DNA of 64,000 nt from Solen grandis (GCA_021229015.1 CM037789.1:38504211-38568210), one strand, 5' to 3'. Shown: positions 12,634 through 25,277, numbered from the stretch's first letter. The notes: generated by a model not told the origin, from the sequence alone. Numbers and translations: made by a program.

Positions 12634-13208
12634 TGTGGTTTGATTGGGGGTAGTCATAGTTTGATTTGGGATAAGTTTTTGTGGTTTGATTGAAGGTAGT
12701 CATGGTTTGATTGAGAGTAGTCCTAGTTTGATTGGGGATAGTCATGATTTGATTGGGGTAGCCATGGTTTGAATAGGGAAATCATGGTTTGATCGGGATA
12801 ATTTTGTGGTTTTTTGAGTTAGGTTTGATTTGGGCTTATCATTTGATTGGGTATGTTTTTTGGGTTTGATTTGGGGTAAGTTCTTGTATTTTGATTGGGG
12901 GTAGTCATTGTTTGATTGGGTTTGATAGGGGTAGTCATGGTTTTGGTTGGAGGTATGATTAGACTTGTATTTTTGCTGGTAGTCTTGGTTTGATTGGGGG
13001 TATGTTTTGACTGGTATTTTTGCTGGTAGTCTAATTTGATTGGAGGTATGTTTTGACTTGTATTTTTGCTGGTAGTCTGATTTTGATTGGGGGTATGTTT
13101 TGACAGGTGTTTTTGCTGATAGTCATCGTTTGATTGGGGGTATGTTTTGACTTGTATTTTTGCTGGTAGTCTTGGTTTGATTGGGGGTATGTTTTGACCT
13201 GTATTTTT
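12634..13208 (+). repeat. TGGTTTGATTGGGG minisatellite, left part
   Basis: The left half is irregular, with units of about 20-25 bp containing TTTGATTGGGG and TAGTCATGG. From about 12950 it becomes a regular unit of about 46 bp that adds GTATGTTTTGACTTG and TATTTTTGCTGGTAGTC. The array is interrupted at 13208 by element A5 and resumes at 14168. The minus-strand frame of 63 codons in it is a repeat product. Confidence 0.85.
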
Positions 13209-14167
13209 AGCTCACATGGCACAAAGTGCCAAGGTGAACTTTTGGGACCAGCCTTTGTCAGGCGTCCGTCGTCATGAGACGTCAGTGGTTAGTTGATAGT
13301 CGTCAGTCGTCAACAGTTTACTTAAAAATCTTCTTCTCTGAAACTACTGATGGGAAAGTGATCAAACTTTGCAAGGATGTTCCTAAGGTGGTCCCCTATA
13401 AAAATTAATAATAATTAGGTCACAGAAGCTAAAAACAGATCTAATATAGGAAAAACTTGAAAAATCTTCTTCTCTAAAACCACAAGGCATAGAGCTTAGA
13501 TATTTGGTTGTAGCATTGTCTAGTGGATCTCTACCAATTTGGGAAATTGGCCCCCCCCATGGGTACTTAACATAGGCAATTAGGAAAAACTTGAAAAAAT
13601 TTCTTCTCAGAAACCACAACGCCTGGAGTTTAAATATTTGGTGTCCAGTATTGTCTAGTAGATCACTACCAAGTTTGTTCAAATCATGGTGTAGCATTGT
13701 TTGGTGGATCTCTACCAAGTTTGTTCAAATCATGACCCTTGGGTCAAATTTGGCCCCGCCATAGGGGTCACCTGATTTTACAGAGGCTAATATAGGAAAA
13801 ACCTTGAAAAATCTTCTCCTCAGAAACAACAAGGCCTGGAGTTCAGATATTTGGTGTGTAGCTTTGTCTAGTGGATCTATACTAAGTTTGTTCAAATCAT
13901 GGCCCCTGGGTCAAATTTGGACCTGCCATAGGGGTTACTTGATTTAAAATAAACTAATATAGGGAAAAAAACTAGAAAAATCTTCTTCTCAGAAAACACA
14001 AGCCCTGGAGTTTAGATATTTGGTTTGTAACATAGGTTAATAGACCGCTACCAAGTTTATTCAAATCATGACCCTGGGGTCAAAATTGGCCCTGCCCCAG
14101 GGGTCACTTGATCTTACATAGCCTAATGATACCAGGTGAGTGATCCTGGGCCATTATGACCCTCATG
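13209..14167 (+). mobile_element. Family A element A5 inserted in the minisatellite
   Basis: The head AGCTCACATGGCACAAAGTG with GCCAAGGTGAAC is a diverged family A hairpin. The core repeats AAATCTTCTTCTC, TTGTTCAAATCATG and TGGATCTCTACCAAG at about 150-165 bp. The 3' end has CAGGTGAGTGATCC, then GGGCCATTATGACCC and TCATG. Because both flanks are halves of a minisatellite unit, the pre-insertion sequence can be read from neighbouring units. Apart from a TT that can be assigned to either side, nothing is duplicated. Confidence 0.75.
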
Positions 14168-14345
14168 TTGCTGGTAGTCATGGTTTGATTGAAGGTTACA
14201 TAATGTTTTGAATTGTATTATTGCTGGTAGTCTTGGTTTGATTGGGGATGGTATGGTTTGATTGAGGGTAGTCATGGTTTGATTGGAGATAGTAATGGTT
14301 TGGTTTGGGGTATGTTTTGACTGCTATTTTTACTGGTGGTTTTTG
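14168..14345 (+). repeat. TGGTTTGATTGGGG minisatellite, right part
   Basis: Resumes with TTGCTGGTAGTCATGG, in phase with the unit broken off at 13208, and decays into G/T-rich sequence near 14345. Confidence 0.8.
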
Positions 14346-15000
14346 GGGGTTTTGATTTTTTTATATATTGTGTTTTCTTTTTAGTATTTCAGTGATGCAA
14401 TATTTAACCATAAGGTACTGTATTCTCTTGATAATGAAGTTTCTTTCCACATGAATATAATGGCATTTTTATCGTCTGACTTAACTCTCATCTGACCATT
14501 GAAAAATATATAGGCTTTTTAAAGTTTTTTTTACAACTGTCTGCTGTTCTGTCAAATATGTCTACACTAAGAATTCACTTTTTGCCCATAAATTGATGAC
14601 CACACAAAAGTTGTTTGTTAATAGTTTCCAATTCTGGATGTTGGCAAGTTTTATTTTAGAAATTGACAAAGAATCCACAGGTGTCAGGCTATAATGAGTC
14701 ACTCTTAGAATAGCTGTCCAGATTTCTTGCCTTAAATATGGTAAATGTATACCAGCTGTCAGCTGCAATAAATCGAGACATATGAAATAGTATTAACTGA
14801 CAAGGGGAAAATCTTGTTTGATAAATTATTCATGGGAAATTGGTTAGAAGGATACTTTTGAGACCAGAAAGAGTAATATTGTCTGAAACTTGAGATATTG
14901 TTGGTTTGTCCATTTATTTCAGGAATGAAAAAAAAACACCAAGGTTTTGGCTTTTAAGGCCCCAACCATGAAATGTGTGCATGTCTGTGTGTGCAAGAAG
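14346..15000. other. Unassigned sequence
   Basis: No gene is recognised. The minus-strand frame at 14562-14768 has no family resemblance. CTTTTAAGGCCCCAACCATG near 14951 may be a decayed 5' hairpin of another short element; this is weak. Confidence 0.4.
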
Positions 15001-15585
15001 TTGTGTCCTGGCTTTAACTTTATTGAGTATGATCCTGCTTTGAAATAATTTGGTACAAGTGACCCTTTGGACAAGACGATATGTCTCGAAGAAGAACCAG
15101 GTCACGGTTGACCCTTAAATTTGTGTCCTGGCTGTAACTTTGTTGTGAATGAACATGTTTTGAAATAACTTAGCACAAATGGTCCCAGACAATGTGTTGC
15201 AAACAAGAACCAGTCACTTGCTTCAAGGTCAAGGTCACAACAGTTAGTTGACCTTAAAATCATGTTGGGGCTGTAATTTTGTTGTGTTTGGTCAAGTTTT
15301 GAAATAACTTGGCACAGATTATCCCTAGGACTAGGCAATATGTAGGCAAACAAAAACAAGATTGCTAGCCTCTAGGTCAGGGTCACAGCACTCAGTTCAC
15401 CTCAAAATCTGTGTGGACTTTCACTTTTTTGTGTATGATCTTGTTTAGAAATAAGTCATCCCTAGGACAAGACAGTGTTTTGCTTGTGAGCAAGATCTAG
15501 ATTACTAGCTTGAGGGTCAAAGTCACAGCACTGGGTTTGGCCCTAAAATGTGCAAGTAATCACGTCCTGACTGTTACTTAGTTAA
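15000..15585 (+). repeat. Diverged tandem repeat, about 120-155 bp unit
   Basis: Variants of GTGTCCTGGCTGTAACTTTG recur near 15003, 15123, 15263, 15410 and 15566, each followed by TTTTGAAATAACTTGGCAC-like and AAGGTCAAGGTCACA-like words. The irregular spacing shows deletions within units. It resembles the tandem cores of families B and C, but no terminal hairpins are clear. Confidence 0.7.
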
Positions 15586-18265
15586 GTAAAGTCATGTAAT
15601 CATGAGTTGCTTTTTTTGATGCCCCTGCAATGAAATTGTGATGAGCTTATGATGTTACACCTGTCTGTGTGTTTGTGTCTTTGTGTTACTGCCTGACCAA
15701 CCCCTCTGAATTAAACAACTCTCTGTCATACACTGTCATTGTTCAGACCACTCAATTCATTATCTTATATAAAGGAGCTGAATTAAGCGACTCCCTGTCT
15801 TACGTGACATGCGACTCTCAAATTTCTGTACCATCGTTTAGTTTTGGTCTGCATTTACGACTTTTGAGATGACTCCCAGTATCTGCAAATCCTGAGAGAG
15901 CCTATATCCCAAGGGAAACTACTCTTATTTGACTATTGTCATTGACGTCGCTCAGAAGCTTTTTCGTGCATTTATGATTTATGATAACTGTCAGTCATGG
16001 CGGAACGTACAAGATGTTTTGGCACTTGAGGAGAAAATAGATGCAATAAATGTTGGATCAGGGTATCCCAGCCTGCAGATTCGCAACGGACAAAAGCGTT
16101 GGTAAAACGCAAATACAGAAATTAAGAAAAAGGAAAGCAACTACTGAAAGACTTTGAAAATAATGCAAAATCTAATGCCAAACTTCACCTAGAATAATGC
16201 ATTTACATTAAATAAGCATGTATACAGCATGTTCAAAGTAAAAAACATGCATGCACATCAACATATAAAAAAGTTACGGCAAGCTAAGCTTGGAATGTAT
16301 TAAGAGACGCCCTGTCAAATGTGACCTTTTCCATAAAATCTCCTTGAAGGTCACATATGACAGTCTCGACTGTAGATATTGCCAGTTACAACCGTTTGCC
16401 TACTATCACTCAAGTGACTTTCAAAAGAAAGAGATAATTTGATTGGCTGTTTCTACCTTTTCAGCCAATCGCACTCTTAGTTACCTTAATGGTTACGTGA
16501 TTGGCAAAATGGCTCCTATTAGATGTGAAAATACGCTAACAGATAAAATTGCCAATATCTATTGAATTCCTTGCGGCCAAGGAGAGATTATGCCTTATAA
16601 TGCACTGAGTTATTAATTTGGTTAGAGGTATTATTGCATAGGTTAACCTCATCCTCTTGCAGAAATGAATTTTTACATTGGGAGACCGGGTGTACAATCC
16701 CATGTCAATATTCTTGAAAATAAGGGTAAATTTTACAATATGGGTTTTGTTGCAGGATACTTGCATTTGCATGGGTAAAAAGTTATGATTTTCTAAATGT
16801 ATAGCTTGCGATAGGTGCAAAGTATTTAAAGATACCATCATAAATGACTATTGGCATTTTTTCAAGGAGGGTAGGTCTTGGTCAATCGGAGTAGTATTGT
16901 TATAGTGATATATGACCCACCTTATGAGCCAGACCCCTTTGGCTGAGATAGTTGCAATAAGGCTGCTTATAGAAACATAGTTTGTCTCATCTTCATTGTG
17001 GCCAACCTGGGGAAAATAAATACACACAACAGCAGAGGATGCATATTATTTGAAAATATCATGCATTCATATTGCTTAGGAAAATCTCCTAATAGGATGC
17101 CAGCATTACCATTAAAGAATTCATCAATAAAGACAATCAGTTCTGTCATGACAATTCTCAACTGTATTACTGTGATGGACGGACTTGTATCGTTTTTGAT
17201 GTAAACTGCTTCAGTTTGAACACAGACACCCAGGATTGTGCTTAGACATAAATCATAAAATATTTCAATTCTATAAATGCATGTGAAAAACATTTATTCA
17301 CATTTTCTGTGCAACCTTTTTGTTTGATTTCAAATTCATTATTTTGACTTGATGCAAGAAACCAATTTCTTTTTTCCTGTTTCTCACGAATTTACCAGTG
17401 ATGGATGTATGGAATTTATTGGATTTACATTCGACACAAATTGGGCACCCTTGGGTTGGTTTCTCAATCATTTATCCAGTCTAAGGATCCCAGTTTATAT
17501 CAAATGCATTATGAAAAAATCTTCTCCAGCTAAAAACAACTTAACAATCAAGGGAAAAAAATAGTTTTAACTTTTTCACTTTTGTTATCCAAGCAGTCCA
17601 TAAGCAGGTTTTGAATGTAACAAAGTTCTTTAACATCAGTTACAAAACAAATCTTATAACTTGTTCTTATTCCTCATGACCAATACTTAATACCTGATAT
17701 CTTAGTAAAATTATCTTACCCACTGGGGATCCAACCCCAAACATTTGGATCCAGTCAGGTAACAAAAAACCCTGGACCCAGGTGCCCTGTGGTAGAGAGA
17801 AACATTAAGCTAGAAATTAACGTCTAATGTCATCAAATAAAGCGGACATGATTTCGGATCCATCTTAAGATGCAATCTGATGGACACATCTTCATGGTGC
17901 TCATTTACATATGTCCGTTCCTGACTATCCATTGAAGCCGTGGATATCTCACTTCCTGGTCTGGTCATCTGCGGGTTGACCGATTATCAATCCTGTCATC
18001 TGTATCTGAGGCTCATTTCCTTATATGGTAATAAGCACCAAACATGGGACGGACATTTCAGTGGTCTTAATGAACAATTTACATTTTCTTTTTTGAAGAG
18101 TGAGGGTGTACTGGAGTGTGTGAGAACTGGGAGGAAGATATCTAGGCATGTTGGATTCGGAAAGCTTGATCTATATGTAGAGTACAAAAAATAGCAGATC
18201 ATGGTCTTTGATCATGGCAGATCTGTATATAATTAGCATCTGTGAGTATTTGTTTCGCTGGTAGC
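15586..18265. other. Unassigned sequence
   Basis: No exon-like frame is recognised. Overlapping frames on both strands at 16536-17293 and 17349-18202 lack family features. Near 16450, GATTGGCTG and CAGCCAATC form a short hairpin. Near 15613, GATGCCCCTGCAATGAAATT may be a decayed head of a further short element. Intron or intergenic DNA is most likely. Confidence 0.45.
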
Positions 18266-19046
18266 ATATAGGATGTCAGTCCTGTATATAGGATGTCAGG
18301 CCTGTATATAGGATGTCAGGCCTGTATATATGATGTCAGGCCTGTATATAGGATGTCAGGCCTGTATATAGGATGTCAGGCCTGTATACATGTATAGGAT
18401 GTCAGGCCTGTATATAGGATGTCAGGTCTGTATATAGGATGTCAGGCCTGTATATAGGATGTCAGTCCTGTATATAGGATGTCAGGCCTGTATATAGGAT
18501 GTCAGGCCTGTATATAGGATGTCAGTCCTGTATATATGATGTCAGTCCTGTATATAGGATGTCAGTCCTGTATATATGATGTCAGTCCTGTATATAGGAT
18601 GTCAGGCCTGTATATATGATGTCAGGCCTGTATATAGGATGTCAGGCCTGTGTATAGGATGTCAGTCCTGTATATAGGATGTCAGGCCTGTGTATATGAT
18701 GTCAGGCCTGTGTATATGATGTCAGGCCTGTGTATATGATGTCAGGCCTGTATATAGGATGTCAGTCCTGTATATGATGTCAGGCCTGTGTATATGATGT
18801 CAGGCCTGTATATAGGATGTCAGGCCTGTATATAGGATGTCAGTCCTGTATATAGGATGTCAGTCCTGTATATAGGATGTCAGTCCTGTATATAGGATGT
18901 CAGTCCTGTATATAGGATGTCAGTCCTGTATATAGGATGTCAGTCCTGTATATAGGATGTCAGGCCTGTGTATATGATGTCAGGCCTGTATATAGGATGT
19001 CAGTCCTGTATATAGGATGTCAGGCCTGTATATATGATGGCCTGTG
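18266..19046 (+). repeat. 20-bp satellite, about 38-39 copies
   Basis: The unit is TATAGGATGTCAGGCCTGTA. Three variable positions dominate: CAGGCCTG or CAGTCCTG, ATAGG or ATATG, and GTATA or GTGTA. One unit near 18385 carries an extra ACATGTATAG-like piece, and a few units have lost two bases. It has no unique spacers, so it is not a CRISPR array. The frame at 18937-19152 is a repeat product at its start. Confidence 0.95.
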
Positions 19047-20680
19047 TTTTATTAGACTGACTCTGAAATTGATATTTCCTGTAAGTCTATGTCAGTACAA
19101 TTTGAAATGTCTAAGTACTTTTTTCTGTTCCAACAAAGGCATGCATAGTTGAGGCATATCAGGATTTAACATATTTTGTAAGCTGCAGGCAAGTATCAGT
19201 AACAGAAGTTGGTACTTATATTTTGGAGGTGACACTTGATGTTTTTTTATAATTGTAAAGTTTTTTGAATGCATTCAGGTAAAATGTGTTAAGGAAGCTT
19301 TTTGTCAAGCTCAATATCACTAGTTCCTGAATGACCAAACAAATCCATAAGATTTTGAAGCCCAGGCTAATTTGCAATCTTAAGGTCTTGATATGGGGGT
19401 AAAGTAGTTTCAGTAAAGAAATCGCTATCGTATCAGTTGGCAAATTGGGGTTGCTATGGGAACTTGGAGAACTCAGTACTGGTTCTACGCAGGAACTTCT
19501 CTCCCATGTAATGGTCGTTGCTATTCCACTGACACGTAAAATAACCAATGTGTCTTTTCATGAAATGAGCTAGGGTATCAAACACGGACTCACTTGTATC
19601 CAACCACTGTCTTTTCTGATGCTTTTTTTTTCAGCAAAAAAAAAAAAGGAAGAAAAAAACAACAACAAAAAAACAGGACCCCTACAATAGAAGATTAACA
19701 TACTGCCTTTGAGAATAGAGGCATACGGTTTTAGTCAAATTACCGATCTGTCCTTGTCTGTAAAAACACAAATTCACTACATGATAAAAGTTAAATGGGA
19801 AAAAAAAATCTATAAATTCCATATTATTACATGCATAGTTTGCTTAAAATATATCTGATTTTTTTCTCATGTATGTACATTTATGCCTGAATGTGTATAT
19901 GTAACCAATGTAATTGTATTTCACCAGATGCGTGTCATACCTTCTTTTCAGCGGGCACAGCATGTGTTAATTTTGACCGGGATGTCACCTTTATGTAATG
20001 CCGATACAGATATACCGTCACTCACCCCCAATCCCACCCCAAGGTGAGGGAGGGACAATCAACCTTTACACAACATGAATGTTATAACCATACTAATTAA
20101 CGTGACAGAAAACCTGAAAGATGGTCGCAGGCCTATTGTGAGAACATTATCACAGAAAGAACCAGGGTGTTATGTACGTAGTGTCACTGGGTAGCTTAGT
20201 CAAAAACTGTTCCTCTATTATAATAAATATTATACAATAATTTACATGTAACTTAGAATAAGTATGTGTATATACATACATACACTATTGAGCACTTACG
20301 TAATATAAACTGTACCGACTAAATTAATACTGTCTGACTAAAAGCTCTACCGCTTAGCGTTATAGAGTATATATTCACAATATTGCGATTGTAAATAATG
20401 AAGTGTGACCCTTAATACAGAAAACTCAAAATTCTTCATCCTACCAAGGAGTGTCCTGAAGACAACAGAGGAATCTACGAGACAACAACAACATGACTAC
20501 AAGTTTCTTCCATTAATTAATTTGATTCATATTGTTTATTCCTTTTAATGTATATCATTATTACATTATTATTCTAGAATTAAATTGTCATCATAGAAGT
20601 ATTATATTCCGAAGAGGAAGACATTCTATATATCAGTATATTTCCATAGCGAATCTTGTTGATGATGATATTAATAATAT

Positions 20681-20687
<7 letters not shown>
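19047..20687. other. Unassigned sequence
   Basis: No recognised gene. The minus-strand frame at 19216-19548 (110 codons) has no family features that I recognise. A-rich runs lie at 19640-19675. Confidence 0.45.

Positions 20688-20724
<37 letters not shown>
20688..20724. repeat. (CT)n microsatellite
   Basis: A pure TC/CT dinucleotide run of about 37 bases. The Ser-Leu repeat in the overlapping frame comes from this run. Confidence 0.97.
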
Positions 20725-20728
<4 letters not shown>

Positions 20729-21660
20729 GAGGGGTGGGGTTCTTTACAAATTACAGACTAATGGACTTTTAAAAAATATAGAAATCACATACGAGTAAGT
20801 CTTAGAGTATTCTTATGATTGATAAAACAAATAAAAATATTTTTTATAGTTAAAACAGCGAGTAAAATATAGCAACAGTTCTTTTATAGCAACACATAAT
20901 ATGTGCTTATGGTTGAAAGCATATGGGAGCAATTTAGAAGTTGTTTGCAAATTAGATTTTCTGCTATCGTCATGTATAAGCTGCGACAGGATTGGCGACC
21001 TCTTCACTAATTACTTGTCTTCGAACAAGATGGCCTTCTGGTCTTCATTTTTTTAATTAAATAATTGTTTAAAGAAGCAGCAATACGGGTATCTCTTTCT
21101 TTCTGTATATAAAGTGCAGGTCGCATGCAGTTGTTCATGCATCATTACATTTTTTGGCTATTTGACAGTTAACCAGAAGTTCTCTAGCACGTGCTATACT
21201 TCTATGTGTTGGTTCAAAAGCGCTCATTGAGCCCAATTATATTCATAATTTTTTAAGAAAAGATATTATGTTAATTAACACAAGTAGCAGAGTACTAGAT
21301 ATCAGTAAAGTACTGTTATCATTTTTTTATTGTGATTGTTATTATTACACGTACTCATAAAAATATATTTATAAAATTAATAATCTTCATTTAAAAAAAA
21401 AACAACTTTCTCATTACATGTGCCGTTAACAGTGGTCTCGATGGAGATTGCAGAGTCCGTCGCTTTTTCAGGGGGACCGCCATTTAGTATGTCTCCATTT
21501 CCTGTCGCTCGCTATGTTTATTTCAGAGGAACACATGGATTACCAGTTATGTGTAACAATAAATATTGTTAACAACATGAAGTTTTTGCATATTTCTGGA
21601 CTTGTAGTCAAATCAAGCTTGCAGGTACATGTATAAAAATGTCATGTAAACTGTGCTTAC
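20725..21660. other. Unassigned AT-rich sequence
   Basis: No recognisable gene, repeat boundary or RNA. Confidence 0.45.
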
Positions 21661-21850
21661 CTAGTATCGTATATCGCATAACGTAAATCGCAGATCATGG
21701 ATCGTATATCCTATGGTATTTAAAACATTGCATTGTATCATATCGAATCGTAAAGGTAAATCAAACTTGCTATCGTATATCGCATATTGCAGATCGTATA
21801 ACGCATATCGTATATCTTTCGTATTTCAATCGTATATCAGTCGTATTTTT
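21661..21850 (+). repeat. Degenerate ATCGTATATCGCAT repeat
   Basis: Words such as ATCGTATATCGCATA, ATCGCAGATC and ATCGTATATC recur irregularly across about 190 bases, interrupted by 21715-21770. A decayed short tandem repeat. Confidence 0.7.
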
Positions 21851-22698
21851 TGACAACTGATATGATAGCACCACTGTATCAAATGAATTTTATTTATTGT
21901 TTTATTTTGTTTTAACAAAGTGTTCCCATTGCACAAAAGAATTAAAGCACACATGCTGCTGATTTGCTTCATCACCTGAAGTGATAGATCTCTTTTATAA
22001 CTAGAAATGTGGGAATGCCATTCACTGATTAGAAATGAGTTATATATTGTCCCAGTGCCCAACCACAAGATAGGGACCATGGGTTTCACATGAATAAACA
22101 GTGGCACTTGGGTTTGAAGCCGAGGGTTGTGGGTTTGATCCCTGCTGGGGTCGGACACAGTCTCCATGATGAATGACCTACAATTTCTTTCTGATGGTCA
22201 TTCATCTGCTGCTTTAATAAGAGGATGTTACTTTACTACAGAGATGTGAGAAGTGTCATGATCTCGGAAAGTGTTGTTAGATTCTGGTCCTCTGTTAGCC
22301 TTAAATGGCATTAAATAACATTAAATTATTCAAATAAACCAAGTTAAACACACACAAAAAATAAATAAAAATAAAAAAGGACTCATTACTGTCACAAAGT
22401 GTGTGTTTTTAATTTCAAGGGGAAATGATAATAGTTGGAAAATAATGCAGAATGGACTCATTAATTAACACTTTCAATTGCTGTGAACAATATAAGTTTT
22501 ATGGCAACCATCACAGCAGTATATCGCAAATTCTACAGGAAAAACAAACTAAAAAAAGATCACAAATCTAAGACTTGTTAAACTTGCACTGTAGATATAT
22601 GTTGCCGGTTATTAGTGTGGTACTAAATACTATATATGAATTGGGTCCCCCTAATTACTGCACACAGCTATGAAATTGTCTTAGCCTAGGGCCATATA
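21851..22698. other. Mostly unassigned; possible SINE piece inside
   Basis: Apart from the SINE-like piece at 22096-22200, nothing is recognised. An A-rich TAAATAAAAATAAAA tract lies near 22358-22378. Confidence 0.4.
22096..22200 (+). mobile_element. Possible tRNA-derived SINE fragment
   Basis: GGGTTTGATCCCTGC near 22131 resembles a pol III B box embedded in a tRNA T arm. GATGAATGACC and GGTCATTCATC close behind form an 11-bp hairpin. No A box and no tail are identified, so this is a weak call. Confidence 0.3.
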
Positions 22699-23061
22699 CA
22701 GTGTGGCCATATCACGTGGTATATGATGTCATTTTAAGCTAACGCATAAAGCATATTTTGCATCGATTCGAAAGAGAAAACAGCTGTAAGTATTTTATTT
22801 CTTCATCAATTATAATGGGATAGAGTGCATGCAAAGCGGAAAATAGTACCCTACACATAGGTTCCAGTTATTCTTATGTCAGATGCTTAGTATTTCCAAA
22901 CATTCGGGAAAACTTTTTTAGCAATGTGCTTTAAGTGTTAGCAAACAAAATTTCATGAAATTGGAAGGTTTTCCTGAATGTTAGGGAAAACTACATCTGA
23001 CATAAGAATCACTGGAACCTATGTAACTTAAAATGATGTCATATACCATGTGGCCACACTG
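22699..23061. mobile_element. Fold-back MITE with ATATA target duplication
   Basis: The ends are CAGTGTGGCCATATCACGTG and, inverted, CAGTGTGGCCACATGGTATA. The arms continue with TATATGATGTCATTTTAAG and AGGTTCCAGTTATTCTTATG against their inverse complements at 22990-23045, so most of the right half pairs with the left half. ATATA flanks both sides (22694-22698 and 23062-23066). The left arm carries about 115 extra bases (22741-22857) that the right arm lacks. No open reading frame. Confidence 0.75.
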
Positions 23062-23468
23062 ATATATTATGCTGTATGCTGCAGGTATATGTGACATTGT
23101 GGTTTATACAGAGAGCACACCTGACTTCCATATGCAACTGTATGTTTACAATCAGCTATGAAACTATCTCAGAGTTATAAATCACGTATGTGATAATGCC
23201 CTGGTGCCTATGAACAGACTCCCAGCGATTGGGTCATATATGGCAAGAGTTATTTCTTTTTAAATAGCCTGTCACAACCAGGGTGGCAGTAGTTGATGCA
23301 GCGAGCTTCAATCTGAATGATACAACAGTGTATCAGCAGTGGTCGGAGAAAAATCTCTAGAGCACACTAGCCCTAGTCAGGTGGGAACGTTTGAGGCCTT
23401 GGACTGCCATAAGTGTCTCAAGTTAGCCAAGGAAAGGCATCCAGCTGTAAAAACCGGAAATATTTAAC
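23062..23468 (+). other. Upstream flank, perhaps RTE 5' untranslated sequence
   Basis: No gene is seen. From about 23280 the sequence becomes more GC-rich and runs continuously into the RTE reading frame, so it may be the 5' leader of that element. Confidence 0.4.
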
Positions 23469-25277
23469 ATGTCTAGTCTACAACAAACCAAACCAGGAAG
23501 TGCCAGCAGCAATAGTGCAGCTGGAAGTGTCTCTGGCTTGGCTGACCTCAGGGTGCGTGGGTCTGTAGGGTCCGGCCAAAATGGCAATCCTAAGAACGCC
23601 CAGAGAATTTACGCATTGGGTCCCTAAATGTAGGCACGATGTGGGGTAAAGCAAATGAAGTTGTGGAGACCATGTCCTGTAGGAGAATAGACCTCCTTCA
23701 CCTCCAGGAGACCAGATGGAGAAACGAAGGCACTTGATAAATTTCTGGTAAAGACACCCAGTACAAGTTCTTCTGGTCTGGAAATGATAAAGGCACAGGA
23801 GGTGTGGGAGTCCTGCTTGCTGAGAAATGTTGGGATAAGGTGTTTGAGATGAAGCGGTTATCTGACAGGATAATGCTGGTACGGATGGTGGTGGGAAAGG
23901 TAGTTTTACACACAGATAGACAACATTCTGTACTGTTGCAGCTTCCAAAACATGTGACAAATGTTAAAGTTATCCTCAGCGAAGAATGTGCGTCTCAACA
24001 CAAGCTTGTTGTTTGCAACCTTAAGGCCAAGTCTCCCAGCAAACGTAGACATAAGTTTACCCCATGTATAAAGCTGTGGAAGCTTAAGTATGTAGCCACG
24101 AAAGCAGAGTTTGCAGAACTCTTTGATTTCAAGGTTGTGGGCAACAAGGCTAAAAGTGTGGAGGAGCAATGGAAAGTGCTGAAAAACAGTCTGAATGAGG
24201 CTGCAACGGAGGTGTGTGGATTCTCAACCAAGCACCGAAGGTAAAAACAGACCTGGTGTGGAGTGACACGTTGGAGGAAGTGGTGCAGGAAAAGAGGCGA
24301 TGCTTTAAGGCCTGGAAGGCAGGTGGCAGTAGGAAAGAGTATAATGCTGCCAATTGTTATGCCAAACAAGTTGTGCACCATGCCAAAAGTGAGGCTGAGA
24401 AAGAGATTTTTCAAAACATGAGTCCCGAGTCTGGCGACATCTTCAAGTTGGCCAAGCAAATGCACCCTGACAATCAAGATGTTACAGACAAGAATGTAGT
24501 TAGGAATGATGAGGGCGAACTTCTCCTGATGAGGAAGCTATGAATGTCGCATGGAAGCAGCATTATAAGAGCCTTCTAAATATGGAATTCCCTGGAACCC
24601 TAATGATCTCTCAGATGAACCTCCCACAGAGGGCCCAACTGTTCCAATAACCACTGAGATGATCGAAAAAGCAATAAATAAGATGGGGCTGGGTAAAGCA
24701 GCTGGCCCATCTGGCATTGTGGCTGAGATGCTCAAGCCCACAGGCAAGGTTAATGTAGCATTTATTCGAGACCTCTTAGAAGCCATTGTCAGAGAGGGAC
24801 GTATCCCAGCGGAGTGGGAAAAAAGCTACATAGTCAGCCTGTACAAAGGCAAGGGTGATGCACTTAATGGGGGAAATTACCCTGGCCTAAAGCTGCTTGA
24901 CCAGGTCATGAAAATCTCTGTGAGAGTTGTGGAACAACTGATCAGAAATCAAGTACAGATTGATGGGATGTTATTTGGCTTCATGCCAGGCAGAGAGAGG
25001 AACCACGGATGTGGCAGATGCAGGAAAAACACCTCATAGTCAGCACACCTTATATATATGGCTTTCATTGACCTTGAGGAGGCGTTTGATTGCGATCCAA
25101 GGAAAGTCCTATGGTGGGTCATGTGAAAGATAGGTGTTGAAGAATGGCTTGTCCAAACTGTAAAATCAATGAGCTCCAATGCTAGAAGTAGTGTTCGGGT
25201 TGGTGATGACTACAGTGACGAAATTGATGTCAATTTGGGTGTTCATCAAGTTCATCATCATCATCATCATCATCATT
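23469..25277 (+). pseudogene. RTE-type LINE, broken endonuclease/reverse transcriptase
   Basis: A defunct non-LTR retrotransposon ORF. It starts at an ATG at 23469 with a Ser/Gly-rich leader, followed after a frameshift near 23615 by the APE-like endonuclease start (SLNVGT, QETRW). Two adjacent stops lie at about 23735. The middle of the endonuclease is missing: the frame passes from RMVVGKVV straight to QLPKHVTNVKV. A linker with SEAEKEIFQ follows. The RT domain has MGLGKAAGPSGIVAEMLK, YKGKGDALNGGNYPGLKLL, FGFMPGR and motif A as AFIDLEEAFD near 25065. Further frameshifts lie near 24238, 24535, 24590 and 25020, with a stop near 25127. The frame ends at LGVHQ, before the RT YxDD region, in a TCA microsatellite (25251-25278). 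The RTE assignment (the type often mislabelled craniofacial development protein 2) rests on these motifs. Confidence 0.85.

Noticed and set aside
16536..17293. Minus-strand frames of 101 and 108 codons as possible exons
   Set aside because: No recognisable domain, AT-driven composition, and an overlapping plus-strand frame of similar quality.
18266..19046. CRISPR array
   Set aside because: The 20-bp units follow one another without unique spacers; it is a plain satellite in eukaryotic DNA.
20532..20798. Frame with a long Ser-Leu repeat
   Set aside because: The repeat is the translation of a CT microsatellite; the flanks have no coding features.
23478..24477. Minus-strand frames of up to 160 codons
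   Set aside because: They are antisense shadows of the RTE retrotransposon, whose plus strand has clear endonuclease and RT motifs.
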